Source: Acidobacteriota bacterium
GTDB taxonomy: Bacteria > Acidobacteriota > Terriglobia > Terriglobales > Acidobacteriaceae
Direction: 5' to 3'
DNA: 14,302 nucleotides
Assembly: GCA_021841795.1 (NCBI GenBank)
Contig: JAKCDN010000027.1
Span: 1 to 14,302, forward strand
Within the stretch, counting starts at the first letter, position 1, and each line of letters opens with the position of its first letter. The notes below the pieces were generated by a model, which saw only the letters and a program-made list of their open reading frames with translations, did no database searches and was not told where the DNA came from. Positions 7,382 through 14,302 of the stretch are shown here, one piece after another. The position numbers were made by a program, and so were the translations under genes.

Positions 7382-10300
7382 TTATTGCGGCACGTTGGCG
7401 GTTCCGGCATCGCCGTGCCAGTCGCCCAGTCCGGAGATATACGTGCCCGTCTGTTCTGAGCAGGTATTCGCCGTCGCTCCCACAGTGACGCCGCCTCTCC
7501 AGCTCGCAGGCCACGTCCAGGTGAACGGCCCGCCGCTCGCCGGCTGGCAAACGAGCACCGTTACTCTGCTGCCGCCCGCGCCCGTGCCGATCGTCGCCGT
7601 GGCATTGCCGCTCAGCACATACGTCGCCTCGGCGCGGTCGGCCGTCGGCAGCGCGATCGATCCGCTTGCCGCGGCATTGTAGATCTCGCTCGGCGCGTTC
7701 AGCGCCACCCCGTTCAACTGGTAGCCGCCGGTTGATATCGTCTCTCCCGTCGCCGCCACGCCCGCATTCATGTTCGAGGGCACTGCTCCGCGGTACTGGT
7801 TGTCGCGCGCATACGCAACCTCGTCCGCCGTCGCCCCCGCGTAGGCCGGATTGTTCGGGCCGGGTACGAACGCCCAGCGGCAGTTCGAAAACTGGTTGCC
7901 ATAGCCCGCTCCCGCGCTGCCGGAGTTGCCATTGCCCGGCCCGATCATGAAGTTGATCGTGTGCGCTGCTCCGTCCCCCGTGGTAATCAGGGCAATTGCG
8001 ATCTCCGGATACCACGTGTCGTGCGCCATCTTCGTCCCGAATCCAAACGAAGGATAGGTGTAGATCGTCGTATAGGGATTCCCCGCAAAGCCGTCCGCCC
8101 CGTGGGTGTAGAGCATGAAGGCGTCCTGCGCCTGCAGGCCCTGCGGGAACGAGAAGTTTGCTCCCGGCCTCACGTAGCACCCGTAGATGAACTGGTCGCC
8201 CGCGTACGTGCTTCCCGTCCATGTGCCGATGTTGAACGCGCCCCCCGGCCCATCCAGCTCGGCGCACCCCATCTTTGACGTGGCCTGCGTGCCGTCCGGG
8301 CACGACACGTTGGTCGTCACTGCCGTGCAACTGGCGTCGGATGCCTTGCAAAGACTCGCCCAGTCCGATGCGTTGTTGTCGATCGGCAGCGAGCCGAATG
8401 GCAGAACCTGCGGCCCGAACCCGGCCCCGCTCCCGCGCACCGGCGCCTGCAACTCCACCCCGTCGTTGTATACCCCCGTCGTAGTCGTCGTATTCGATGC
8501 CGGCGCATACGCCGTCCCGTAGGAGATCGAGTCCACGCTCAGCGCATCGTTGAAGTACGGATTCGTCAGATACGGCGTAAGCGCCGTGGCCAGGTTGCTC
8601 AGCTTGTAGCAGCCGTTGGACGGCGCTTCGTTGTCCGTATACGAAAGGTAGTACGTCATCATGCCCGTCAGGTTGTCCTGCGCCGCGTCGTTATTCAGGT
8701 TCAGGCATGTCGTCGAATCGATCCCGAAGCGATTGTCCACTGACACCACCGTGTCCGGCGCCTGTTCGAAAAGTATGTTCTTGATCTCGAACGGAAAGGC
8801 GGTAATCTGGCGCCTGCCTCCGCCGTCGATCTTGATGCCTCCGTCGATCGCTCCGCCATCGATGCTGTACGCCGCGCACCCGGTTGCGCCTTCGCCGTAC
8901 CCGGCCGCCGGGGTTCCCGAGTCGCACCGCAGCCCGTATGGATAAGCCGACTGCGTGCACCCTCCGCCGCCGCACAGTGGCGTCGAGAGCGTCAGGCTCG
9001 CGCCCCAGAAGTGAACCTGGTTCATCCAGCCCACCCATGTGCCCGTCTGCTCCACGCTGCCCGCCGTCAGGAATCCTCCCGCGGGGCTCGTTCCCACATT
9101 CGTCATCTGCAGATTGGACTCGTTCTCTCCCCAGTAGCACATGCCCACGCAGCTGTTGATGTCCATATCGCTGAACGTATGTCCCATCTGGCTGTTGTCC
9201 GTCGGCGCCACTGCCACCGCGCCCCATTGCGCGCTCGCGGCGTGGGGATGATTCGTGATCAGCGTGATCTGTCCCGCGCCGCAGCTGTAGCTGGCGCCCG
9301 CCATGTTCACGCCATTCGAGCACAGCACGCGCGCTGACTCGAACCTGTCCTCGTCGAATGAGGTCACCGTGCAGCCTGTCGCCGTGCCCGCCGTCGCCGT
9401 GGTCTGGCTGTACGTCACCTGTTCGCCGCCCGCGGCGGAGTAGTCCACCTTCAGAATCGCTCCGCCCGTGATGTTGAAGCTCGTATCCGAGCACCCGCTT
9501 ACCGTCAGCACCTCCATCGGCAGGTAGCGCGCGTACGACGACAGCGTGAGCGTCACCACGCCATATCCGCTCGGCCCCACCACCCGCGCCGCCGTCGCGC
9601 TCGCCGTCTTCGTCTCCCCAATCGTGATCGCCGCGCCGGCAGGAAGGTGCGCAATGTCTCCGTTGGTGAAGGTCGGTGTAATCGTCACTGCCGCGTCTTC
9701 CGTGCTCACCGCGGTGCCCAGCGTGCCGTATACCACCGGGCCCGAAATCAACCCCGGCGTCCCCGGCTGGAACTGCACACCCTCTCCCGGAGGCGCGCCG
9801 TACCAGTTCAGGCGCGGATCGTTCACCAGCGTCGAGCCCAGCCGCAGATATCCCTGCAGAATCATGCGATAGCCGCTGCCCGTCGGCACCGTCAGCTTCG
9901 ACGGATTGTCCCAGTAGCAGGCCACGTCTCCGCACGGCAGCAGGACCGTGTAGCTGTTGCTCGCCACATACGTGCCCGGATAACTCTGGTTCAGGCACGC
10001 CTGGATCGCCGGCCCGATATCCGTCACGTTGTCGATCTTCGCTCCGTACGCGCGAATGTCGCACACCGGCGAGTTGGCCGTGATCGCGCTCGCGGTTGTC
10101 ACATTGCCGGTTACGATTGCGCCGTTGTTCCCGTCCGGCGTCACCCCCGGCAGCAGATTCGCCAGCGCTCCGCTGGCGCTCGTCGCCCCCGTTCCGCCCG
10201 CCGTCAACGGCACCGTGTTCTCGCCGCTCACTGCGGTCCCGTTGGCCGCGTAATACGCGATCTGGCCCGCGCTCCCTGTGTTCACCGTTTCCGATCCGCC

Positions 10301-13072
10301 TCCGGATCCGGATCCCGTGCCGCACGCCGATCCCGTATTGGTGATATATCCTGACGAATCCACCTGCAGGCAGAAATGTCCTGACGACGCCGCCAGGCCG
10401 GGAAACTTGATCGCCGTCGGCCCCAAAAACGCTGCCACCAGGCTCGCGCTCGATCCCGAATAGATATCCGTCTCCGCGCCCGAACCGCTCTCGTAGTTCA
10501 TGCGGATGTGCCCCGTCGCGTTGCTCGCGTCAACGTAGGTGTCTCCGCTGTTCGTGCTCTGGTACGCCTTGAAGCTGTCCAGCCCACCCACCGCTGAGTT
10601 CAGTGACCAGTTATTGCTCCCGTCCTTCACCATGTACCACTGGCTGTTGCCGTTCCAGTCCTTGTAGGTGAACGCTCCCTTCTGGCTCGCCGTCTTTCCC
10701 GGCCACAGGTAGTAGTCTACCTCCGCATCGGCGCTGTTGCGGACTGTCAATGTCCCCGCCGACTGCATCGTTCCGCCCGCATGCACGCTCCCGCTGAACT
10801 GCGCGTTGCCCGCTTGGTCCACCGTGGCCACCGTCGTCTCCGTCGCTCCGCCCGATCCGATCACCACCCCGCCCGTGCCTGATCCGTTCGAGCCGTTCAG
10901 CACCACTGCGCCCGTGCCCGCTGAGTTCATCACCGTCTGGTCGTTCGTTCCCCCCGCCGGCGTTATCTCGGCCACCCCATTCGGCGTCGAGGTCTGGTTC
11001 GACCCGCTCCACATCACCGCCGGCTGCGAAGTGTACCCGCTCCCGTTGCTCGTCATCGTCACCGACGCCACGCCGTAGCCCCCCGCGCAGCTCGATCCGT
11101 TCGTGATCGCGTACATGTTGGCGGTTGCCGCCGCGCCCACGCCCCCGCCGCCCGTGAAGGTCACCGTCGGCGGCGTCGAGGATGAGTAGCACCCGCCGTT
11201 GTTCATCACCACATTCGTCACCACGTTGGCCGCCCCGCTCAGATACTGGCCCACGGAGATGCGCTGCAGGTTGTTGATCATGTCCGTCAGCGTCCAGAAC
11301 TGCTCGCCGCTGCTGCCGTCGCTGTACCCGTCTTCCCAGCGGTAGCCGTAATCGGTCTGGATCTCGTTCAGCATGCCCCGCTCGTTGCCCGCGCCCGTGC
11401 CCAGCCGCACGTGGTTGGTCACGGTCGCGTCCCGCTGGCTGCCGTACCAGTCCCCGTTCCATCCGTTGAAGCTCCGGTGAAACGTGTCCAGAAAGCTGTT
11501 GCGCGTGCCGTTGTCCGTTACCGCGCCGGTGTACATCGTCCCGCCGCTCATCCAGCTGTTGTACCGGCTGCCTGTGTCCGCCATCACCTGGCTGGTGGAG
11601 TTCTCGTTGCGCAGTCCCACGATCGTGTTGTTCTGCGCATTCGCTCCCAGATGCAGCGCGGTCGCGCATCCCTCCACATCGCCGCCGAGAATCGTGTTGC
11701 CGTCCCCTTGTTGCAGGTTGATGCCCGTCGTCCCGCTCACCGGGTTCCCGCTGCTCGTCGGGCAGTCGATATGCAGCCGCAGGAACGTGCTCGCGTTCAT
11801 CCAGTCCGTCGTCGCTGCATTCGCTGTCTGGTGTCCGATCGCGTTCACCGCCGTCGCAAACCCGCTCAGTTGGTTGTCCATGAACGTGCCGCCCGTGTAA
11901 TTCCCGGTCCCGTCCAGCGTCATGCCCGTCTGGTTCGGGTTGCCCAGAAAGTACACGCTCTCCAGATCCAGTTCCTGCGTCCGGTAGGCAATCAAACCCT
12001 CCGCCGCCGCGCTCGTTGACGCCGTGATATTCAGCGCCACGTTATCCATGTGGAACCCCGGAGTATCCACGGCATACGTCGCATCCCCTACCTGCACCAG
12101 GACCCCGGCGCCCGAATACGCGATCACGGTTCCGCCTTCGCTGCCGCTCGCCGCGCTTCCTCCGCGCAGTGCGCAGCCCCGCAGCGATACGTTGCGCGTT
12201 CCCGCCGTCACCACAATCTGGTTTGCCGTCGTAATCGTCGCGCAGGGCAGCAGAATCGCCGTGTTCGGCGTCGTAATCGTCAGGTTCGACGCCATCGCCA
12301 GATTCCCCGTAAAATTCCGCGCGTCGCACGTCCCGCCGTAATTCGCATTCAGCGCATTCACGCAGGCCTGCACCTCGGCCCCGAAATCCGCTCCGGGAAA
12401 CTGGTCCGCCTGGTACGCTCCGCCGATCTGCCGCGCCGTGAACGCGCCCGTCACCGTTCCTCCTGTCAGCGGCAGCGCCGTCGCCACCTGCGTGTCCACG
12501 TAGTGCTTCGTCGCTGCCTGCATTGGCTGCGTGGGGTCGCCGTTCAGATACAGCGGTCCATCCAGCGTCCCTCCCGTTGCCGCCAGCAGCGTCTGCGACA
12601 ACTCCGTGATCGCCTGGTCAACATATGCCTTGCTTACCGTCTGCACTGCCTGCGCGGCCGGCATCACCTGCGCCTGCACCTGCGCCAGTGTCGCCTGTGG
12701 CGCCGCCGGAACCACCCAGTACTGCGTGTTGACCGTCCCGTCGCTCATGTAAAACACGGCGGTGTAGTACTCGCCCGCCGGCGTCGAGCCCAGGTTCGGC
12801 GCAAGATTCACGCTCACAAAGCCGTCCGCCGCAATCGTCACCGTCGTCGTATCGGCCACCACCGCCTGGCCCGCCGCCGTTGTGAACGCCGGCCAGCTGA
12901 TCGACACCGTTCCCGAGCCCGGCTGGCCGTTCGCCAGATACACCGTGCCCTGCACCGTTGTCGTGCTTACGCCCTGCGCCCATGCCGCTGCCGCCAGCGC
13001 CATCGCCAGCAGCGCCGCAACCAGGCCGTGCCGCATCAGTCCTCGCCATCCACTGTTTCTCATGAGCCTCAT
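7382..13072 (-). CDS. Giant secreted tail-fibre-like protein with two beta-helix modules
   Basis: The 1896-residue product begins with a classical Sec signal peptide: basic n-region with Arg2, Arg5, Arg10 and Arg14, hydrophobic LVAALLAMALAAAA, and a cleavage site after AWA (32). Next comes a beta-sandwich-like domain (about 35-125). Two fibre-type repeats follow, KAYVDQAI to ATGGTLDGPL (148-173) and ATKHYVD to LPLTGGTVTGAF (187-211), as in phage tail fibres. A pectate-lyase-like right-handed beta-helix starts near 215. A Gly/Ser/Thr-rich central region leads to a collar-like LTAGGTGATSASGALANLL (about 956-974). A second beta-helix begins near 1001 (VCDIRAYGAKIDN). The C-terminal domain (about 1790-1896) ends in NVPQ with no membrane anchor. 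Many cysteines suggest disulfides outside the cytoplasm. ATG at 13072 has AAGGA ten bases upstream; ATG at 13063 is an alternative. It could bind or cleave polysaccharide, but no catalytic residues were identified. Confidence 0.85.
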   Translation of the reverse strand: MRLMRNSGWRGLMRHGLVAALLAMALAAAAWAQGVSTTTVQGTVYLANGQPGSGTVSISWPAFTTAAGQAVVADTTTVTIAADGFVSVNLAPNLGSTPAGEYYTAVFYMSDGTVNTQYWVVPAAPQATLAQVQAQVMPAAQAVQTVSKAYVDQAITELSQTLLAATGGTLDGPLYLNGDPTQPMQAATKHYVDTQVATALPLTGGTVTGAFTARQIGGAYQADQFPGADFGAEVQACVNALNANYGGTCDARNFTGNLAMASNLTITTPNTAILLPCATITTANQIVVTAGTRNVSLRGCALRGGSAASGSEGGTVIAYSGAGVLVQVGDATYAVDTPGFHMDNVALNITASTSAAAEGLIAYRTQELDLESVYFLGNPNQTGMTLDGTGNYTGGTFMDNQLSGFATAVNAIGHQTANAATTDWMNASTFLRLHIDCPTSSGNPVSGTTGINLQQGDGNTILGGDVEGCATALHLGANAQNNTIVGLRNENSTSQVMADTGSRYNSWMSGGTMYTGAVTDNGTRNSFLDTFHRSFNGWNGDWYGSQRDATVTNHVRLGTGAGNERGMLNEIQTDYGYRWEDGYSDGSSGEQFWTLTDMINNLQRISVGQYLSGAANVVTNVVMNNGGCYSSSTPPTVTFTGGGGVGAAATANMYAITNGSSCAGGYGVASVTMTSNGSGYTSQPAVMWSGSNQTSTPNGVAEITPAGGTNDQTVMNSAGTGAVVLNGSNGSGTGGVVIGSGGATETTVATVDQAGNAQFSGSVHAGGTMQSAGTLTVRNSADAEVDYYLWPGKTASQKGAFTYKDWNGNSQWYMVKDGSNNWSLNSAVGGLDSFKAYQSTNSGDTYVDASNATGHIRMNYESGSGAETDIYSGSSASLVAAFLGPTAIKFPGLAASSGHFCLQVDSSGYITNTGSACGTGSGSGGGSETVNTGSAGQIAYYAANGTAVSGENTVPLTAGGTGATSASGALANLLPGVTPDGNNGAIVTGNVTTASAITANSPVCDIRAYGAKIDNVTDIGPAIQACLNQSYPGTYVASNSYTVLLPCGDVACYWDNPSKLTVPTGSGYRMILQGYLRLGSTLVNDPRLNWYGAPPGEGVQFQPGTPGLISGPVVYGTLGTAVSTEDAAVTITPTFTNGDIAHLPAGAAITIGETKTASATAARVVGPSGYGVVTLTLSSYARYLPMEVLTVSGCSDTSFNITGGAILKVDYSAAGGEQVTYSQTTATAGTATGCTVTSFDEDRFESARVLCSNGVNMAGASYSCGAGQITLITNHPHAASAQWGAVAVAPTDNSQMGHTFSDMDINSCVGMCYWGENESNLQMTNVGTSPAGGFLTAGSVEQTGTWVGWMNQVHFWGASLTLSTPLCGGGGCTQSAYPYGLRCDSGTPAAGYGEGATGCAAYSIDGGAIDGGIKIDGGGRRQITAFPFEIKNILFEQAPDTVVSVDNRFGIDSTTCLNLNNDAAQDNLTGMMTYYLSYTDNEAPSNGCYKLSNLATALTPYLTNPYFNDALSVDSISYGTAYAPASNTTTTTGVYNDGVELQAPVRGSGAGFGPQVLPFGSLPIDNNASDWASLCKASDASCTAVTTNVSCPDGTQATSKMGCAELDGPGGAFNIGTWTGSTYAGDQFIYGCYVRPGANFSFPQGLQAQDAFMLYTHGADGFAGNPYTTIYTYPSFGFGTKMAHDTWYPEIAIALITTGDGAAHTINFMIGPGNGNSGSAGAGYGNQFSNCRWAFVPGPNNPAYAGATADEVAYARDNQYRGAVPSNMNAGVAATGETISTGGYQLNGVALNAPSEIYNAAASGSIALPTADRAEATYVLSGNATATIGTGAGGSRVTVLVCQPASGGPFTWTWPASWRGGVTVGATANTCSEQTGTYISGLGDWHGDAGTANVPQ

Positions 13073-13132
13073 TCCTGTCTCATCCTTTTCCCGCGTCTTC
13101 TCTCACCCAGACCCGCTGCGAGTCTACGTCCC

Positions 13133-13163
13133 GTTGTAGCGCCCGCCTCTGGCCGGTACGCAA
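13133..13163 (-). promoter_or_regulatory. Possible promoter of the giant fibre-like gene
   Basis: In the - direction TTGCGT (13163-13158) and TACAAC (13138-13133) are separated by 19 bases, which is longer than ideal. It would give a leader of about 55 bases. The -35 box resembles that of rpmE. The call is weak. The remaining bases between 13073 and 13326 show no other gene or clear structure. Confidence 0.3.
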
Positions 13164-13326
13164 GACACCCCGCCAGATTGCGAGAGGCGCTGCCGGCTCC
13201 CCGGCCGCTGGAACCTGCGCCTCCCTGACCCATCCCTGCGCGCCTCTTTTTTGCTCGCGCATCGTGGAGCGCGAATCCCGGCGACGTTATCGCCCGTATG
13301 CAAAGAATTCCCTCTGCGCGTGTCCG

Positions 13327-13752
13327 TCAGCGAATCGCAGATTCGCCGCCCTGGCCCGCCTTCTGCTCCGCTTCGCCATCCAGGCTCTCGTCCCACTCCG
13401 GCTCCGATGCCAGCAGCTCAGCCCAGCTCGGGCCGCTTTTCGCATGTCTCGCGCGCTCGTTGTCCGCCTTCTCTTTTCCCATCAGCGACAGCACCATCGC
13501 TGCGCCCTTGATGTCTCCGTCCGCCGCCTTGTGCACCAATTTTCGCGCAATCTCCCGGCTTTGCTTCTTTACCTCTGCCTTCACGGCCTGGCGCAGCGCC
13601 TTTTTCGCCCCTTTGTGCGCTTCGGCTTTGTCGCGATTCTCCGCGTTGTTTTCTTGCGCTTTCCCGGCTTCGTTGGCCTCACCTGAGGCCGCAATCAATC
13701 TGCCGCGTGTCCGGTTGTCCTTGGTGGTTCCGCCCCGTCTTCCACTGCTCAT
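13327..13752 (-). CDS. Small charged helical protein, possible terminase small subunit
   Basis: The 141-residue product is rich in Lys, Arg, Glu and Ala. It has a disordered, basic N-terminus (SSGRRGGTTKDNRTRGR), a long charged helix (about 30-75, KALRQAVKAEVKKQSREIARKL), a helix pair HKAADGDIKGAAMVLSLMG (74-92), and a tryptophan-containing acidic tail (PSWAELLASEPEWDESLDG). The GDIKGAAMVL segment resembles a short helix found in small DNA-packaging adaptors and their relatives. Together with its place at the head of the terminase cassette this makes a TerS-like role possible, but no helix-turn-helix is obvious and similarity is weak. I chose ATG at 13752, with AAGGGG seven bases upstream; the open frame continues to a TTG at 13932, but that part reads through a terminator hairpin and looks non-coding. 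Confidence 0.6.
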   Translation of the reverse strand: MSSGRRGGTTKDNRTRGRLIAASGEANEAGKAQENNAENRDKAEAHKGAKKALRQAVKAEVKKQSREIARKLVHKAADGDIKGAAMVLSLMGKEKADNERARHAKSGPSWAELLASEPEWDESLDGEAEQKAGQGGESAIR

Positions 13753-13845
13753 CTCCTCACCCCTTCCGGCCTCCGCTTCCTCGTTTGCCGTGCGCCGTCG
13801 CCGCAGGCGCGGTCTTCTTCCGCGCGCACTCCTTTCCGGTCGCGG

Positions 13846-13880
13846 AAAGAAAAAGGGGCAACTCGCATCGAGTCGCCCCT
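13846..13880 (-). terminator. Intrinsic terminator upstream of the terminase cassette
   Basis: Arms 13854-13865 and 13869-13880 pair over 12 positions with one mismatch around a three-base loop, and in the - direction are followed by TTTTTCTTTCC. This is the best rho-independent terminator in the window. A second 7-bp hairpin (13832-13838 with 13843-13849) starts inside the T-tract. It lies about 94 bases before the start at 13752. It either ends a transcript from the right or acts as a leader attenuator of the cassette. Confidence 0.75.
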
Positions 13881-13989
13881 CCGGCATCGTGCCATCTTCC
13901 CGGCCCCTGGCCCCGCGGTATGGCTTCCGCAAATACTCCTGAACCCGCGGCTCCCGGCTCCGGTTTCGTGAACGGATCGGAACCCCGTC

Positions 13990-14040
13990 CCGCGCCTCCG
14001 TTGTCCGGGGCTGAACGAGAAATGCAGCCGCGCCTCCGTT
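13990..14040. repeat. 13-bp direct repeat pair
   Basis: CCGCGCCTCCGTT occurs at 13990-14002 and again at 14028-14040, 38 bases apart. Two copies of this length so close together are unlikely by chance, though GC-rich sequence raises the odds. It could be a pair of protein-binding sites. Confidence 0.4.
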
Positions 14041-14225
14041 CGAAAATCGGAAAAGCTCCTTCGCTTCTCTCCTTCTTTGCCTGGTTTCGCTACGAATGCC
14101 CTTAGCTTACCTGATTCCGCGGGAATTAACTGCAAACCCTCATGGCCTGCCGGAACTCCATGGTTTCAATCGTTTACGGTCTTCACGGCGTCCGCTGACC
14201 TTTGACAGCAACGCCGCGCCCGCCG

Positions 14226-14245
14226 CCGGTCGTGACCGGTCGTGA
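14226..14245. repeat. Tandem 10-bp repeat, two copies
   Basis: CCGGTCGTGA is present twice back to back. Its junction forms the palindrome GACCGGTC. The role is unknown. Confidence 0.5.
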
Positions 14246-14285
14246 ATTGCGGCGTCCGCAGCCACCCCCTGAAAGCAATTGGCCG

Positions 14286-14302
14286 GCGTCGATCATCGAC
14301 GC
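14286..14302. other. Palindrome at the window edge
   Basis: GCGTCGAT and ATCGACGC flank a single central base, giving an 8-bp dyad that could be an operator-like site. It is cut by the window edge, so any extension is unseen. Confidence 0.35.

Larger units (their letters stand above)
13881..14302. other. Right-edge stretch without a convincing gene
   Basis: About 420 bases plus the preceding leader carry only short or compositionally unconvincing open frames. Short - strand frames enter from the right edge, ending near 14170-14185, and could be the tail of a gene outside the window, but none is recognisable. No tRNA or promoter could be placed with confidence. Short repeats in this stretch are listed separately. 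Confidence 0.4.

Noticed and set aside
7248..8351. Long in-frame upstream extension of terL into the giant gene
   Set aside because: The extension is an out-of-frame reading of the fibre gene and crosses its terminator; terminase similarity begins only after the GTG at 7247.
8691..10325. 544-codon - strand open frame in another frame of the giant gene
   Set aside because: Composition is dominated by Arg, Gly, Asp and Glu as expected from an out-of-frame reading of a GC-rich gene; no ribosome binding site or domain.
10611..11669. 352-codon - strand open frame inside the giant gene
   Set aside because: Same out-of-frame composition; the reading of the giant protein is continuous across it.
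12050..13228. 392-codon + strand open frame opposite the giant gene's 5' part
   Set aside because: It is Arg-rich with no recognisable domain, and lies antisense to a gene with a signal peptide and coherent domains. It follows from GC-rich codon structure.
13753..13932. 60-codon N-terminal extension of the TerS-like protein from a TTG
   Set aside because: It would translate through an intrinsic terminator hairpin and is low-complexity Arg-rich; the ATG at 13752 has a good ribosome binding site.
14034..14050. Possible tRNA T-loop (GTTCGAAA)
   Set aside because: Only a four-pair stem with an oversized loop forms, and no acceptor, D or anticodon arm could be placed on either side.
13707..14105. 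132-codon + strand open frame near the right edge
   Set aside because: Pro/Ser/Arg-rich, no domain, overlaps the TerS-like gene antisense and a - strand terminator.
14202..14230. TTGACA on the + strand as a promoter -35 box
   Set aside because: No acceptable -10 box lies 16-19 bases downstream.

Overview
This window looks like GC-rich chromosomal DNA from an Acidobacteriota member, most likely a Terriglobia/Acidobacteriaceae-type genome. That is an inference from three things: GC-rich third codon positions, the style of the dihydrouridine synthase and tricorn-type protease, and a giant secreted beta-helix/fibre-like protein of a kind I associate with that phylum. No rRNA, tRNA, CRISPR array, integrase or insertion sequence was seen.

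Layout. The left edge carries the C-terminal part of a tricorn-family S41 protease on the + strand (1-1191). It converges on a strong stem-loop (1260-1294). Every other gene is on the - strand. Read in the direction of transcription, right to left, they are: a small basic protein in the position of a terminase small subunit (13752-13327); a 1896-residue secreted, tail-fibre-like, two-beta-helix protein (13072-7382); a phage terminase large subunit with intact ATPase and nuclease motifs (7247-5679); ribosomal protein L31 with its own promoter and terminator (5412-5194); a HEPN-domain protein overlapping a possible nuclease-fold protein (5118-4167) in a more AT-rich patch; tRNA-dihydrouridine synthase with an unusual loop insertion (4139-2880); and a MaoC-like/phosphotransacylase fusion (2701-1307).

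The housekeeping genes (rpmE, dus, phosphotransacylase, protease) do not form an obvious pathway together. The most unusual part is 5679-13752. A terminase large-subunit gene lies directly downstream of a giant phage-fibre-like gene that carries an N-terminal Sec signal peptide. Portal, capsid, tail-tube, lysis and integration genes are absent from the window. The cassette is punctuated by two intrinsic-terminator-like hairpins, one about 90 bases before its first gene and one between the fibre gene and terL. It could be a prophage remnant or a domesticated phage-derived surface/export cassette. The sequence alone does not decide, because the region beyond base 14302 is not visible.

The HEPN/possible-nuclease pair (4167-5118) is a second candidate for an undescribed small system, possibly acquired by transfer.
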